Assembly (NCBI GenBank): GCA_012295275.1
Contig: CM022669.1
Span: 14,060,172 to 14,124,171, forward strand
Direction: 5' to 3'
Length of the DNA stretch: 64,000 bases
Origin: Chrysomallon squamiferum
Taxonomy: Eukaryota > Mollusca > Gastropoda > Neomphalida > Peltospiridae
Part shown: in pieces, positions 22,108 to 32,830 of the stretch
How positions within the stretch are numbered: position 1 is the first letter of the stretch
Layout: every line of letters starts with the position of its first letter
Program-made: the position numbers and the translations under genes
Notes under the pieces: model-generated
Told to the model about the DNA's origin: nothing
The model's database searches: none
The model's input: the letters and a program-made list of their open reading frames with translations, nothing else

Positions 22108-22963
22108 TCTTTTAACAAAAATAACGGGTATATATCAAAGAATATCACGTACACACACGCACACATATACACAAATACACACTAATATAGATACTTACAT
22201 ACACACACAAACACACGCACACATACACACATACACACATATACACACAAACACCCACAGACATTCAAACACAGTCAATATGTTATAAAGAGATTTCTAC
22301 CAAATAAGCATTTAATAAAAAATCAAATAAATAAAAACTTTTTACCAATCTCAAATAAATTCTTTATTTGATTAAATTATTTTCTTCAGTTTTACGAATA
22401 ACGAAGGCTGTGAATCTGAAGGATTAAAATTTCGAAGGCCGCTCACTTTCAGGAAAGCCTAAAGCGACTCATTGAATATTTTCAAAAAGAAATTAAAGCT
22501 TAAAAAACCCAAAGAGAAAAAACCATTTCACGTTACCATAAATTAAACTGGATAATATTGTGGGGCGACATTGCCCCAAGCGAGAATTTAAGGGAAAAAA
22601 AAAAAGTAAACGAAGAAAAAAACATGTATAACCAAAAAAAATGCTTATGTAATATTAGTTAGTTTATCAGTTTATCTAAATAGAGAACAAACTGCTTCTG
22701 TTTTATCAAACAGTAAACAAAGTTAGGTCAAACTAGAAGAATCAATATTAACAAATAAGCAAGGGATTAGGCCTGGTGACGGAAGATTTTCGTGGAAAAA
22801 AAGAAACTCGATATAACAGGAAAGTAGGGGGCGTTTTCCATCCATGTTGCAGCGTATGTAAAGTATTCTAGTGACACAGATTAACCTGTCTTTCGTGGAA
22901 ATCAGCTACTTTCTATTTCATTATCGAAACATATCTTGAGTTTTGACTGCACGCTGAAACCGG
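22108..22963. other. Upstream region of unit B coiled-coil gene, CA-rich stretch
   Basis: CA/ACAT-rich simple sequence at 22150-22260, then sequence shared with 11820-12170 of unit A. From about 22803 the sequence is unlike unit A and leads into the alternative first exon at 22964. Confidence 0.5.
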
Positions 22964-22979
22964 ATGGCTTCACAACAAG
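22964..22979 (+). CDS. Diverged alternative first exon of the coiled-coil family
   Basis: Short exon MASQQ followed by GTACAT, again ending in phase 1. Its leader ('ATATCTTGAGTTTTGACTGCA...') is a diverged version of the leader before 12817 and 23783 ('TTATCTCGAGTTTGGCTTCA'). It could be an alternative start for copy B or the remains of a third paralogue. Only the motif and splice site support it. Confidence 0.4.
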
Positions 22980-23782
22980 GTACATTTTTTAATATGTAAG
23001 GTGTAACCTTTTTAATTTATAACATTTCTGCATAGTTTCTACATAGATTACACGCTTAATTCAAACAAAATGGATGTTAACGAAGTATCACGTCACAGAC
23101 TGGATATTTACGGAATAAACGTTCGACTTTGACCGTGTGACGTGCTTACCCTACCGTAGTCGCTGACAAAACACGACTGTCATAAAACGGGTTGTACCTA
23201 AGGGTACGCTAAGATACATGAGGCCAACGTTGGGGAAGAACGGGCTCAGAAGATACAAGTCCTTTGTGAGAAAGTTTGTGTCAAGTGGAAAATGTCAGGG
23301 CCTTTCGAGCCCCAAATGTAAAGGGGGCACACAACATTATTGCATTGTCTGTTATCGACCATAGTTCAAGTTTAACGTAACAGTTAAAAATTAAGAGGCA
23401 TCTTACATCGAAACAAATAATTATTAATTTTGTGAAGAAAAAAAAAAAGATTGCGTTTTTAATTTCTGAAAACATAATATATGTGTTATTTGATAGAGCT
23501 GAGTATTGTAAGCAAGTATTAAAAATAGGGGAAAAAAAAGAAAAAAAAAAAGAAACAACAACTGAATACTACAAACGAGATAAACGACTGTGACTCAATA
23601 CTAACAATGACATTAGATATACACTTTGAAAGCAGGTGACCCCCACTTCCATCACTGCTTCACAACTGCATGTTGTGTCGCGTCTATGTCCTTGTACTTT
23701 AAACGTGTATATAGACACGCATATACCTATCTTTCAGTTTAGATTATTTAAACTTATCTCGAGTTTGGCTTCATTCTGACCC

Positions 23783-25431
23783 ATGATGTCTGCGCAAAAA
23801 GGTGAGTTTCCTAAAAATTAAGGCAAATAAAACAAAAAAAATAAAAATCGATAATTATTTTCTAATTTAATTTATATTTAAGCTAAGATTTTTCTTGGTT
23901 AACACGCTTAATCCATAAACGTAATTAGTTATTCCATCTACCTGAAAAATCTCTGTAGTACAAAAATAAAAATGTTGAGGGACTTTTTTTTAATTTTTTA
24001 AATTTTATTATCTACTATTGCTTTTATTTATTTTTTTTATTTTCAACAACATAAACTTTGATTAATATGTACTTTGGCAGTTTATTACTAGACTTTAAGG
24101 TCAGTATGTCTGTATGTATGTATATTTGTGTTTGAGTATGCGTGAGGGTGTGTTCAAAGGAGTAAATATGTGGGTATTTATTGTTTTATGTTAGTATAAG
24201 CTATTCTTCTGATGTTGGAAGAAAATGAAGAGAATAGAAACTGATCAAGCTCTTCACAGTCGTTTATTTATTTATTTATTTATTTATTTGTTTGTTTGTT
24301 TGTTTGTTCGTTTATTTGTTTTTTAATTTGTTTATTTATTTATTTGTCTGAAGAACCAAAGAGTGCTCAAGACGGTTCAGAGCAACACCAGAGTTCTCAA
24401 GAAATTCCACAACAATACCAGAGTACTCAAGAACATCCACAACCATACCAGAGTACTCAAGAACATCCACAACAATACCAGAGTTCTCCAGAACATCCAC
24501 AACAATACCAGAGTTCTCAAGAAGATTCAGAACAGCACCAGAAATTTCACGATGACTTAGAACAACGCCCGAGCTTTCACGAAGACAGAGAACAATTCCA
24601 GAGTTTGGAAGAAGATTCAGAACAATTCCAGAGTTGTGACGCAGACTCAGAAGAACGCCAGGCTTTGACTCGTTGTTCAGTGCGTCTGCTTGGTGTCAAA
24701 ACTATCTCGGTTCAGCTTGGTGGTTTGCAAGGCATCTCAGTACAGCATAATGGAGATCCAGTTTCAGCAGAAGACCTTACAGAGACAATAAAGCTGCGTA
24801 AACAATATGCCATTGAAATAAACAAGTTAAAGAAACAAAATGAGGAACTACAATATCAAATAGAAGTTATTCAGAAGGAATATATGAAGGAAAAGAGACA
24901 CAAAGGTAAAAACTAAAATAAAATTATATTCTATTTATTTTTATATATATATATATATATAATTATTGTTTTAATTAAGTATTATTATTTATTTTTGCCT
25001 CCTAACTATGAAACCCGTATGAATCCTTTTTTGTTACTATACAGATTTCTAAAAATATTTGATTTATTTATTTTTTCATTTTATATAGTTTGGATTTTCA
25101 TAATACCTGTGTACCTATATAAACATACATACATATATATATACACATACAAACATACATTCATATATACATACATACATACATACATACATACATACAT
25201 ACAACATTTTCATGGAAATTTTTGACGTTGCTATCATGTGGCCAATAATTAAACAAAATTATGTTTATTTTAATTATTCGTAAATAAAATAAAACTCAAC
25301 AGCTTTACTCCTTTGTCAACCGTCGAGCTACATACACACATATGCGCATGAACACATGCATATACAAACACAGACACATATACATAGGCATATATTTGAA
25401 TACATACATGTATACAAACAGACGTACGTAC

Positions 25432-25478
<47 letters not shown>

Positions 25479-25974
25479 TTTTGTGTTATCTTAGACGATG
25501 CTATTCTTATGATTACCGAAGAAAAAGAAAAGAGAAAAGAAACTGAACAAGCTCTTCAGAGAGAAAGAGGTATGATGACATGTATTGCTGTTTGCTTACT
25601 CAGTTTAATCAGTTAAATATGAACGACTATGTCAGTGTGCGACTAGAGTGTCTGTATGTGTGTTTATTGGTGCATGCTGTATAAACAAGAGTATAGTGTA
25701 TGTAGTTGTATACATGAGTCTATAGTGTGTCTGTTGGTGTGGTTGTTACATGGTATATCTGTTTGTGGGATGAGTGAGCGCTGAGTCAGTGTAGGTGTGT
25801 AGGTATATATAACCATTTTATGGTGAGCATAAAATAAAACAACAAGCAGAGCCAGGATAATGAAGCATGTTTGGACGATGATCAGTATTTGTCTAATATC
25901 TTAATTTGTTATTATGTTTGATATTTTAACTTAGTAGTTTTTCAGAAATACTAGTCTGACATCAGTGAATGTGA

Positions 25975-26016
<42 letters not shown>

Positions 26017-26486
26017 TGATAAATAAATCTATAAATAAATAAATAAATAAAATAAAATAAAATACAGTACAACAAAATAAAATAAAATAAAATAAATGAA
26101 TATATGTGTGTATATGTGTGTGTGCGCGTGTGTGTATGTGTTAGTGTGTCCCTTTAACTGTATTTTAATGTTTTCAGAAGAATTATGTACTGCTAACAAC
26201 CAGCTACACATGCTGGAATTAACTATTCGAGACTTAGATCTCCAGCTTCGGAATACAAAAGAAGAAATCAAAATGTTTAGAGGTAAAATTTTCATAACGA
26301 TGTATGTAAAACTATTTAAATTGACAATTATTAAAACCCTAAAAGACATTTCTATATATTTGATCAGTCTCTCTTCATGTGTCAAGAAATAATTAATGAT
26401 TATTAATTTCCAAAATCTACAGATTTATTTATCCTTTCATTATTGTAGAATATTTAATTTTTCATGAACCTTATGAAATACCAGTA

Positions 26487-26544
<58 letters not shown>

Positions 26545-27090
26545 TAATAACTTTTTTATACATGTTTTTTCTGATTATTTATTCGTTCAATCTTGATTCA
26601 GGAAAACTGAAGGAGGCAGACGACGCAGTTGCAAACAAAACAACAGCGTTGGATGGGTTGACAGAGCAATTTAAAAAATATAAAACAGAATATGAAAACC
26701 TCATTGAAGACAAAGAAAATGAGCTGAAACAGATACAAAATCAGCTGAAATTGTCAAAGGGAAAAGTGATTGAGAAAGAAGAACTTTTAGAAAAGTTAAT
26801 GAAAGAGAAAGAATCGTTGACTGATGAATTAGAAGAAAGCAAAAAGGCAGTTAGTGAACTGGACCGTGAATGCTGCAAAATAAGAAGATACTACTTCAAT
26901 GCTATGACAATTAAATGTAATTTAAGTCTTTCTCTCATTCACTTTCTGTCTGACTTTTTCTTTCCTTTTTTTCTCTTTCATTTTCTTGCCCTTTCTCTCT
27001 CTCTTTGAATCTCATTTTTTTCTCTGTCTCTGTGTATATTTCACATTCTCTTTCTGTCTCTTTGTCTCTTTCTGACAGTGTATGTGTGTC

Positions 27091-27178
<88 letters not shown>

Positions 27179-29784
27179 AAATCAGTTATAGCAACAATCA
27201 ATGAAATGGACGAAACATTTTATATCTATATATTTCTTTTCAGGGATACTGAAATGGCAAATGACTGCACAGAAAATGGTTTCAGCAAAGCAGTATAAAG
27301 AGATACAAGGTTATGCCTATTTGATTTGATATTCGTAAATAACTGTTAGTATAAAGACAAAGAAGTAATGCTTATTTTAATAATACTTATATGGTGCAGT
27401 CAAGGCATATCTCTTAGGGGAGTGTGAATACTCACAGATTTGATAAAGAAAACTATGTATTGTACCAAAGTTGAAAATACCGATGTTTCTATTTCTGTAT
27501 TTATCAGTGATGAATAACTTTCAGAATCAACATATTTAAATCCACTCATTAGTTTCTTGTTTAATGTTTCCAGAGAAGCTAAATGAAGCAGAAAAACAGC
27601 TGGAGGATGCGAGAAAGAGATTTGAAGAAAAAACAATGATTTAAAGATTGAGCTGAATTTGGCAAAGGAGAAAATGGCTGAGAATGAAGTTCAGTTTAAG
27701 AGAGAGAGAGATGAACTTGCAGACAGACTGAAAGAAAAGAATGGTAATTGACATGGATCTGCTGACTTGATATTCCATGTGTGATTACGTATTTTCTTCA
27801 TACTATTATTGTTCTCTATTTACTGCAGAATAGCCAACCGTTAATGAATACGAACATGTTTCTCAATGCACATAAAAGTTTTAAAAATAAATTTCATAAG
27901 CTGTTTTGATATTCGTAAATAAAGACATAGAAGAAACGCTTTATTTTAATAATATTTATATGCTGCAGTTGGCCCCCATTTTTTCTTCGAGTAATGATTT
28001 TCAAGCATTATGACATACATACATACATGTATAAGGACAAATTTTTTAATACTTCGAAAATAATAGAATGAAAAGCAAGAGTAGTCTGTCCATAGTCCTC
28101 TAGTAAAGCTTTTTTATAGCAACAGTTCATTCACAAGTACATGTTCAACTATAACCAGGTATACTAAGTTTTCTCACTTTTATGTTGTGTGCTATTCCAT
28201 GCAAATAGTCCAGGATGTGTCGATTTTCACACTGTCTGACCAGTCTCAACAAACGCAGCAGTGAAGCTTCTTGGCATTTTCGATGAAATGGCTGAGATCT
28301 TCCTGCCAGTCGTCTGGTTTATTTCCAGTTCATTAGTGCTTGTTCACGCTTTAAAATGTCTGCACACATCCGGAAAATCAGATGGTAGACTCCAATGTTG
28401 ACCGGAAGCGACGGTGCCACTCTTCCACGAAGTTGTTTGTCCTCAAAATACTCCAGTGTTTGTAATACAGAATCATCGCCATCAGCTTCTGATAAGGCTT
28501 CAAAACCTGCCATGACTTCATCCACTGGAACGAATGCAACTGCAGCCATCTGACGGATCATTAAAGCAAACTCTTCATCAGTATTGTCATGAACTTCCAG
28601 ACTAATCAGTTGAATTTGGTGCCAGATGCATTGGCTCAAATGAAAGAAGTATCCAGTCACAGTACAGTTTAGCTTTACTGACGTGTTGCCTTCTAACTTC
28701 ACACTCGTAAGAAATCACTCCACCCCTGAGTTCCTTCTGTCGGACATAAACATAGTTTCCGAGGGCAAATTTTGGAAGACCTCACTCTCACTCTGTAAAC
28801 TCCATCTTACAGAATGTAATATTTTTGCTACTACAAGGTATCACCTGATATACTTTTTCATTAATCTCAATTACAGATCACTTGCCAAAGAAGCTTTAGC
28901 ATTTAATTAGCCTGAGTTAGTAATTATCTGACTTTAGTTAGTTCTGACGTTAGATGATATTTTATAATATGTTTTAGCAGATGAAAGTAATCCAACTGCC
29001 TTCACTCAAGATTATTGTAACACACTTTGATTAATGTATTGGACTGTTGCTTGAAAATCATCCTGAATGATTTATCTGAAGAACAATTGGGGGGAAGCTG
29101 TTCAGGGAGAATTATCCTAGGGTGCAGTTGTCCGGTGGGCAGTTGTCCTGATACCAATACCGATGTTTTTATTTTTGTGTCTATCAGTTATTCAACTGAT
29201 TAATAATGTTCGGAATCAACACGATGCCATCATATTTAAACCTAGTCATTAGTTTCTTGTTTAATGTTTTTAGAAAAGCTAAATGAAGCAGAAAAACAGC
29301 TGGAGGATGCGAAAAAGAGATTTGAAGAAGAAAACAATGATTTAAAGAATCAGCTTAAATTGACACAGGAACAAATGACCGAGAATGAAAATCAGCTTAT
29401 GAGAGAGAGAGATGAACTTGCAGACAGACTGAAAGAAAAGAATGGTAATTGACATGGATCTTCTGACTTAATATTCCATGTGTGATTATGTTTTTTATTC
29501 TTCTATATTTACTACAGAAAGGGCAACCGTTAATGAATATGAACCTGTTTCTCACTGCAAATAAAACTTTTAAAAATAACTTTCATAAGGTGAAATATGA
29601 ATTATTAAGAAAAGGCTATATTCAGTTAGCTAAAATTGATATTTAGCATTTATTTCGTCTAACATGTTTAGTAGTTAGATTGCAAGCAATTCATCAAATA
29701 GAAGATCGTGTATCTAGCTATATAAGGTCAAAAAAATAATTACTTTTTTCTTTTCAATTTACAGGTGATTTCAAAGAGCAATAA
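23783..29784 (+). CDS. Coiled-coil protein, copy B (extra exons, lesions, anchor lost)
   Basis: Exons: 23783-23801, 24354-24905, 25495-25569, 26178-26282, 26602-26916, 27244-27309, 27574-27743 (damaged), 29274-29444, 29765-29784 to the stop. All junctions are phase 1, so cassettes can be skipped. Compared with copy A, exon 2 is longer (about ten Gln-rich 10-residue repeats) and the exons of 105, 315 and 66 nt are new; the 315-nt exon is strong coiled coil ('LIEDKENELKQIQNQLKLSK'). The exon at 27574 is 170 nt, not 171, through loss of one base in an A/G run, and shifts frame to a stop unless skipped. The last exon reads GDFKEQ then stop, while the hydrophobic-helix codons remain intact but out of frame downstream. 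With the damaged exon skipped, a 440-residue soluble protein results. Either a soluble relative or a decaying copy. Confidence 0.6.
24187..24262 (+). pseudogene. Degenerate coiled-coil exon 3 copy
   Basis: 'GCTATTCTTCTGATG', 'GAAGAAAATGAAGAG' and 'AAACTGATCAAGCTCTTCA' match exon 3 (14288-14362, 25495-25569) with several indels. It lies between first exon and exon 2 of copy B, out of the normal order, so it is a relic of another copy. Confidence 0.65.
24360..24660 (+). repeat. Coding minisatellite of 30 bp in exon 2 of copy B
   Basis: Period-30 repeat with core 'AGTTCTCAAGAACATCCACA' encoding a 10-residue Gln/Ser-rich unit (SSQEHPQQYQ). About ten units here against about three in copy A (13356-13440). 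Later units are degenerate (FHDDLEQRPS, FHEDREQFQS). Confidence 0.9.
25446..26540 (+). repeat. TA-repeat tracts in introns of copy B
   Basis: (TA)n at about 25446-25476, 25979-26013 and 26493-26541. In unit A the interval holding the last two tracts and three exons is missing. Confidence 0.9.
27092..27176 (+). repeat. (CT)n microsatellite
   Basis: About 85 bp CT run in the intron between the 315-nt and 66-nt exons of copy B. RE/SL-type frames are artefacts. Confidence 0.95.
27970..29155 (-). mobile_element. MULE (Mutator-like) transposon relic with FLYWCH-type finger
   Basis: Inserted into the unit B repeat next to the damaged cassette exon. The reverse strand from about 28780 reads 'NYVYVRQKELRGGVISYECE', a FLYWCH-like zinc-finger piece. 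After a frame change, 28702-28319 reads 'GYFFHLSQCIWHQIQ', 'AVAFVPVDEVMAGFEALSEA' and 'TLEYFEDKQLRGR', typical of the C-terminal part of MULE transposases. The catalytic DDE core between them is missing. The right end has two copies of a GCAGTTGTCC motif (29124-29150), likely a terminal repeat; no clear partner is seen at the left end. Non-functional. Confidence 0.8.
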
Positions 29785-31679
29785 ACGAAAAAAATCTATG
29801 ATAATAACAGCAACTTTAGTTATCATCATCAGCGTCATAATTTATGTCTTTTTTATTGACACTGTTCAAAAAATGGTGTACTAAGTGAGATAAACATCAT
29901 TTAGCTTTGTCATTTAGACAAAAAAAATATTTTCAGAGAGGACGGAAAGACGAAAGAAGAAAAGGAACTAACATAAAGAATCAATATAATAATTATCATA
30001 AAATGTAAATGATAGATATTGCGTGTATAACTAAATTAATTCCATTATCCATTAATAGAAGTGAGGTATTTATTCGAAATGTTGTTAAAAATACAATATT
30101 GTTTTATAATTAATGTGGTTTTTATTTAAAAAGATGTTAAAACACTATATTTTCTTATTAATGTTGTATATATTTAAAATAGCTTTTAAAACTATATTAT
30201 TTTCTTATTAATGTTGTGTATATTTAAAATAGCTTTTAAAATATTATAGCTGTTTTGTGATTATCAAATGCAGTTTTAACTACATTCAAAATATTTAGTT
30301 TATGTATTAAAATTAGCATATTGAATCTGTTAAACATATATATTCAAAACATACTATGTGTAACATCCTTTTTAGATTAATTTATTGTAAGTCTAAACTG
30401 TAGTGATTTCAGAAATTTCTATTGGAAGAATGTTTTTGAAATAATAATTAAAAAAAAATCAACATGTTATTAAACCAGGGGTCTCAAACTCTAGTAAAGA
30501 AAAGGGTCATCATGTACTCGAAAAGAGACCCAGCGGACCAAGAATAAGGGTATGGAATGGGGGAGGTAAGCGAATTATAATTTTCAGGAGCTGCACAGCA
30601 AAGATTATAAGTGAATAAATGTAATTCGTCAACCATTTTATTGAATGTTAGATCTTATTTTCTGAAATATAGCAATCCTGTGGCAATGACAGAACTGTGT
30701 TCCATGCAAGCAAAACCATGATGGCAGGTCGCGTGATTGAGATCCCACTATCAGACGCTTTTAGAAAACGCTTTATTCAGTATTTTGTGTTATCATGAAT
30801 TCGTTTTAATTCAGTGTTTATTTTTAGCCTATTACGTGGTTTTGGGAAAGTCATTAAAATATATTTAGAAGCTGTGTGGTGTGCTTTTGTTATGTTTTAA
30901 AAATATAACATGAAATGTTTTTCTAAAAAAAAGAAAACAAAAGAAAAAATAACCAATTTATGTTGTTATTGATATTAATGTATATATTTTGAAATTGTTT
31001 TAACAGATATTTGCTACTAGGATCATGCAAATAGTTTGTGTATGAATTAGGCACAGCAATAATTCTATCTAAACGAATAATATTAAGTCCTGATTTACAA
31101 TATTATAGCTCTTACTGTAATGCCATAGAGCTGTACAAATAACATATCTAAAACAAGGGAATCGAGACTTTCACTAAAAAAAAACATGCATGCTGCCTTT
31201 TCTTTTTACAGAAATGTTGGGTTAGTTTAATGCAGCTAATCTCTGAACGTCTACTAAACCTTCAGGTCATAATTGTTTTTATATAATTCAGGACTTTAAT
31301 AATACGGAATTATAATTACAAAACAATAAATAAATAAATAAATAAATAATTCATTAACTTTTATTTACATTACATGTTTAAACACATCATTTTTATGCAT
31401 CGGTTAAGTTTAAATCATCAGTTTTGCCTATCTGTTGTGCATGTCGCGAATTAACAGCGATCTCGTATTTTGAAATATATTTTTTTTGGTACGAAACTAT
31501 CGATCTGAAAAGTTCATTAATCAATATGGGACATATCACCATCGAACTAATCAAATATTCACATGGACTACCAAACTGAGGCAAACGTCATATTGTTTCA
31601 TATGACGTCATTTTCAGCAGACTTTAAAAGATTCGTAATTTTATAGATTTTCTGTGAACTGAAAATAATATTAATAAAT
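29785..31679. other. 3' flank of coiled-coil copy B and upstream region of SLC6 gene 2
   Basis: 29785-30430 repeats the 3' UTR and minisatellite of unit A, including the out-of-frame membrane-helix codons (29801-29883). 30432-30748 is a B-specific insertion. 30749-31160 is shared with unit A. 31160-31679 is unique and should contain the promoter and 5' UTR of SLC6 gene 2. No further exon is seen. Confidence 0.6.
30432..30748 (+). mobile_element. Possible non-autonomous hAT-like insertion
   Basis: About 310 bp present in unit B and absent at the matching place of unit A (18270). It contains 'CAGGGGTCTCAAACTC' (30477), a sequence typical of hAT-type element ends. A matching right end was not found by eye. 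Confidence 0.4.
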
Positions 31680-31937
31680 ATGTTTTCAAAACTTAAAAAA
31701 AAGCTAAATGCATCCGTCGAAAATGAATCTATTGAACGTGAGCAATGGCAATCGCATCTAGATTTTATTTTCTCCTCTTTCGGATATGCTATTGGCTTAG
31801 GCAATCTATGGAAATTTCCAAGCTTAGTTTACAACAACGGAGGTGGTAAGGAAGGCCATGGATTCTTAATGATGTTGTTTTGTTGTTGTCTTTTTTGAGC
31901 TTATGAACGTGTCACTGTGAATTGTTTATGATTGGCG

Positions 31938-31975
<38 letters not shown>

Positions 31976-32755
31976 TCATCCTTTGAATAAAATGCTCGAA
32001 TTTGCTTGATTTTCTTGTATTTTTATTTCTGTTCGTTGTTGTTTTTATTTACTTACTTATTTTCCTGTTGTATTGTATTCTTTGTTTGTTTGCTTGTTGT
32101 TTTTTATTATTATTCACATCAAACACTATACTATTGATAGTTGGTTTATATACAACGATTAAATATAAAATTATCATTTTCGATATTTAATTTTAAAAAA
32201 AATGAAAATATTACTCAAAAGTAGTATACGTAAGAATTGTTGCAGTCTGCTTTCATTTGAATGATAATGTATTATACAATTTCCTATTGCAATATTAAGG
32301 AAAATAAACTACGGCAACCCCTATGGAAATTTTCTTTCTTTCCTTCTTTCGGTCTTTTATTACTTTTGTTGTTGTTGTTGCTATCTCGCAATTAATATAT
32401 TTAACTAAAGTAACAACAAACAACAGCAACAACACGCAGTTGGTTTTTCAAATCCTATATTCCTTTTACCTTGCAGAAGTCACATTATAAAAACATCCAA
32501 CGTCCGCGGCAAATGTCAAAATTAAAATGTATTTTGTATTCAGGTGCATTTTTTATCCCATACTTGGTGATGCTGTTTTTGGTTGGAATTCCATTCTTCT
32601 TACTGGAGTTAAGTCTGGGTCAGTTCACTAACTGTGGGCCAGCAACTTGCTGGAAGTTTGCCAGAATATTTAGAGGTAACAAACTAAGTAGATTTTGAAA
32701 AAGTAAAACGTACTCGTTTTTTTTTCTTTGTTTTGTTTTTTCTTTGGCGACATTC

Positions 32756-32830
<75 letters not shown>

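Larger units (their letters stand above)
20045..31160 (+). repeat. Segmental duplication, unit B
   Basis: Direct copy of 7480-18628. Similarity is uneven: SLC6-derived parts differ at many sites and carry stops, while the coiled-coil gene's leader (23300-23806), exon 2 to exon 3 (24700-25680) and last exon with 3' UTR (29780-30100) differ from unit A by only about one base in a hundred. Insertions specific to B: MULE relic (27970-29155) and a hAT-like piece (about 30432-30748). Confidence 0.85.

Noticed and set aside
24363-24560. 65-codon frame with an Asn-Thr-Arg repeat
   Set aside because: Alternative frame of the coding minisatellite in exon 2 of copy B.
28683-28910. 75-codon + strand frame
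   Set aside because: Antisense of the FLYWCH-like part of the MULE relic.
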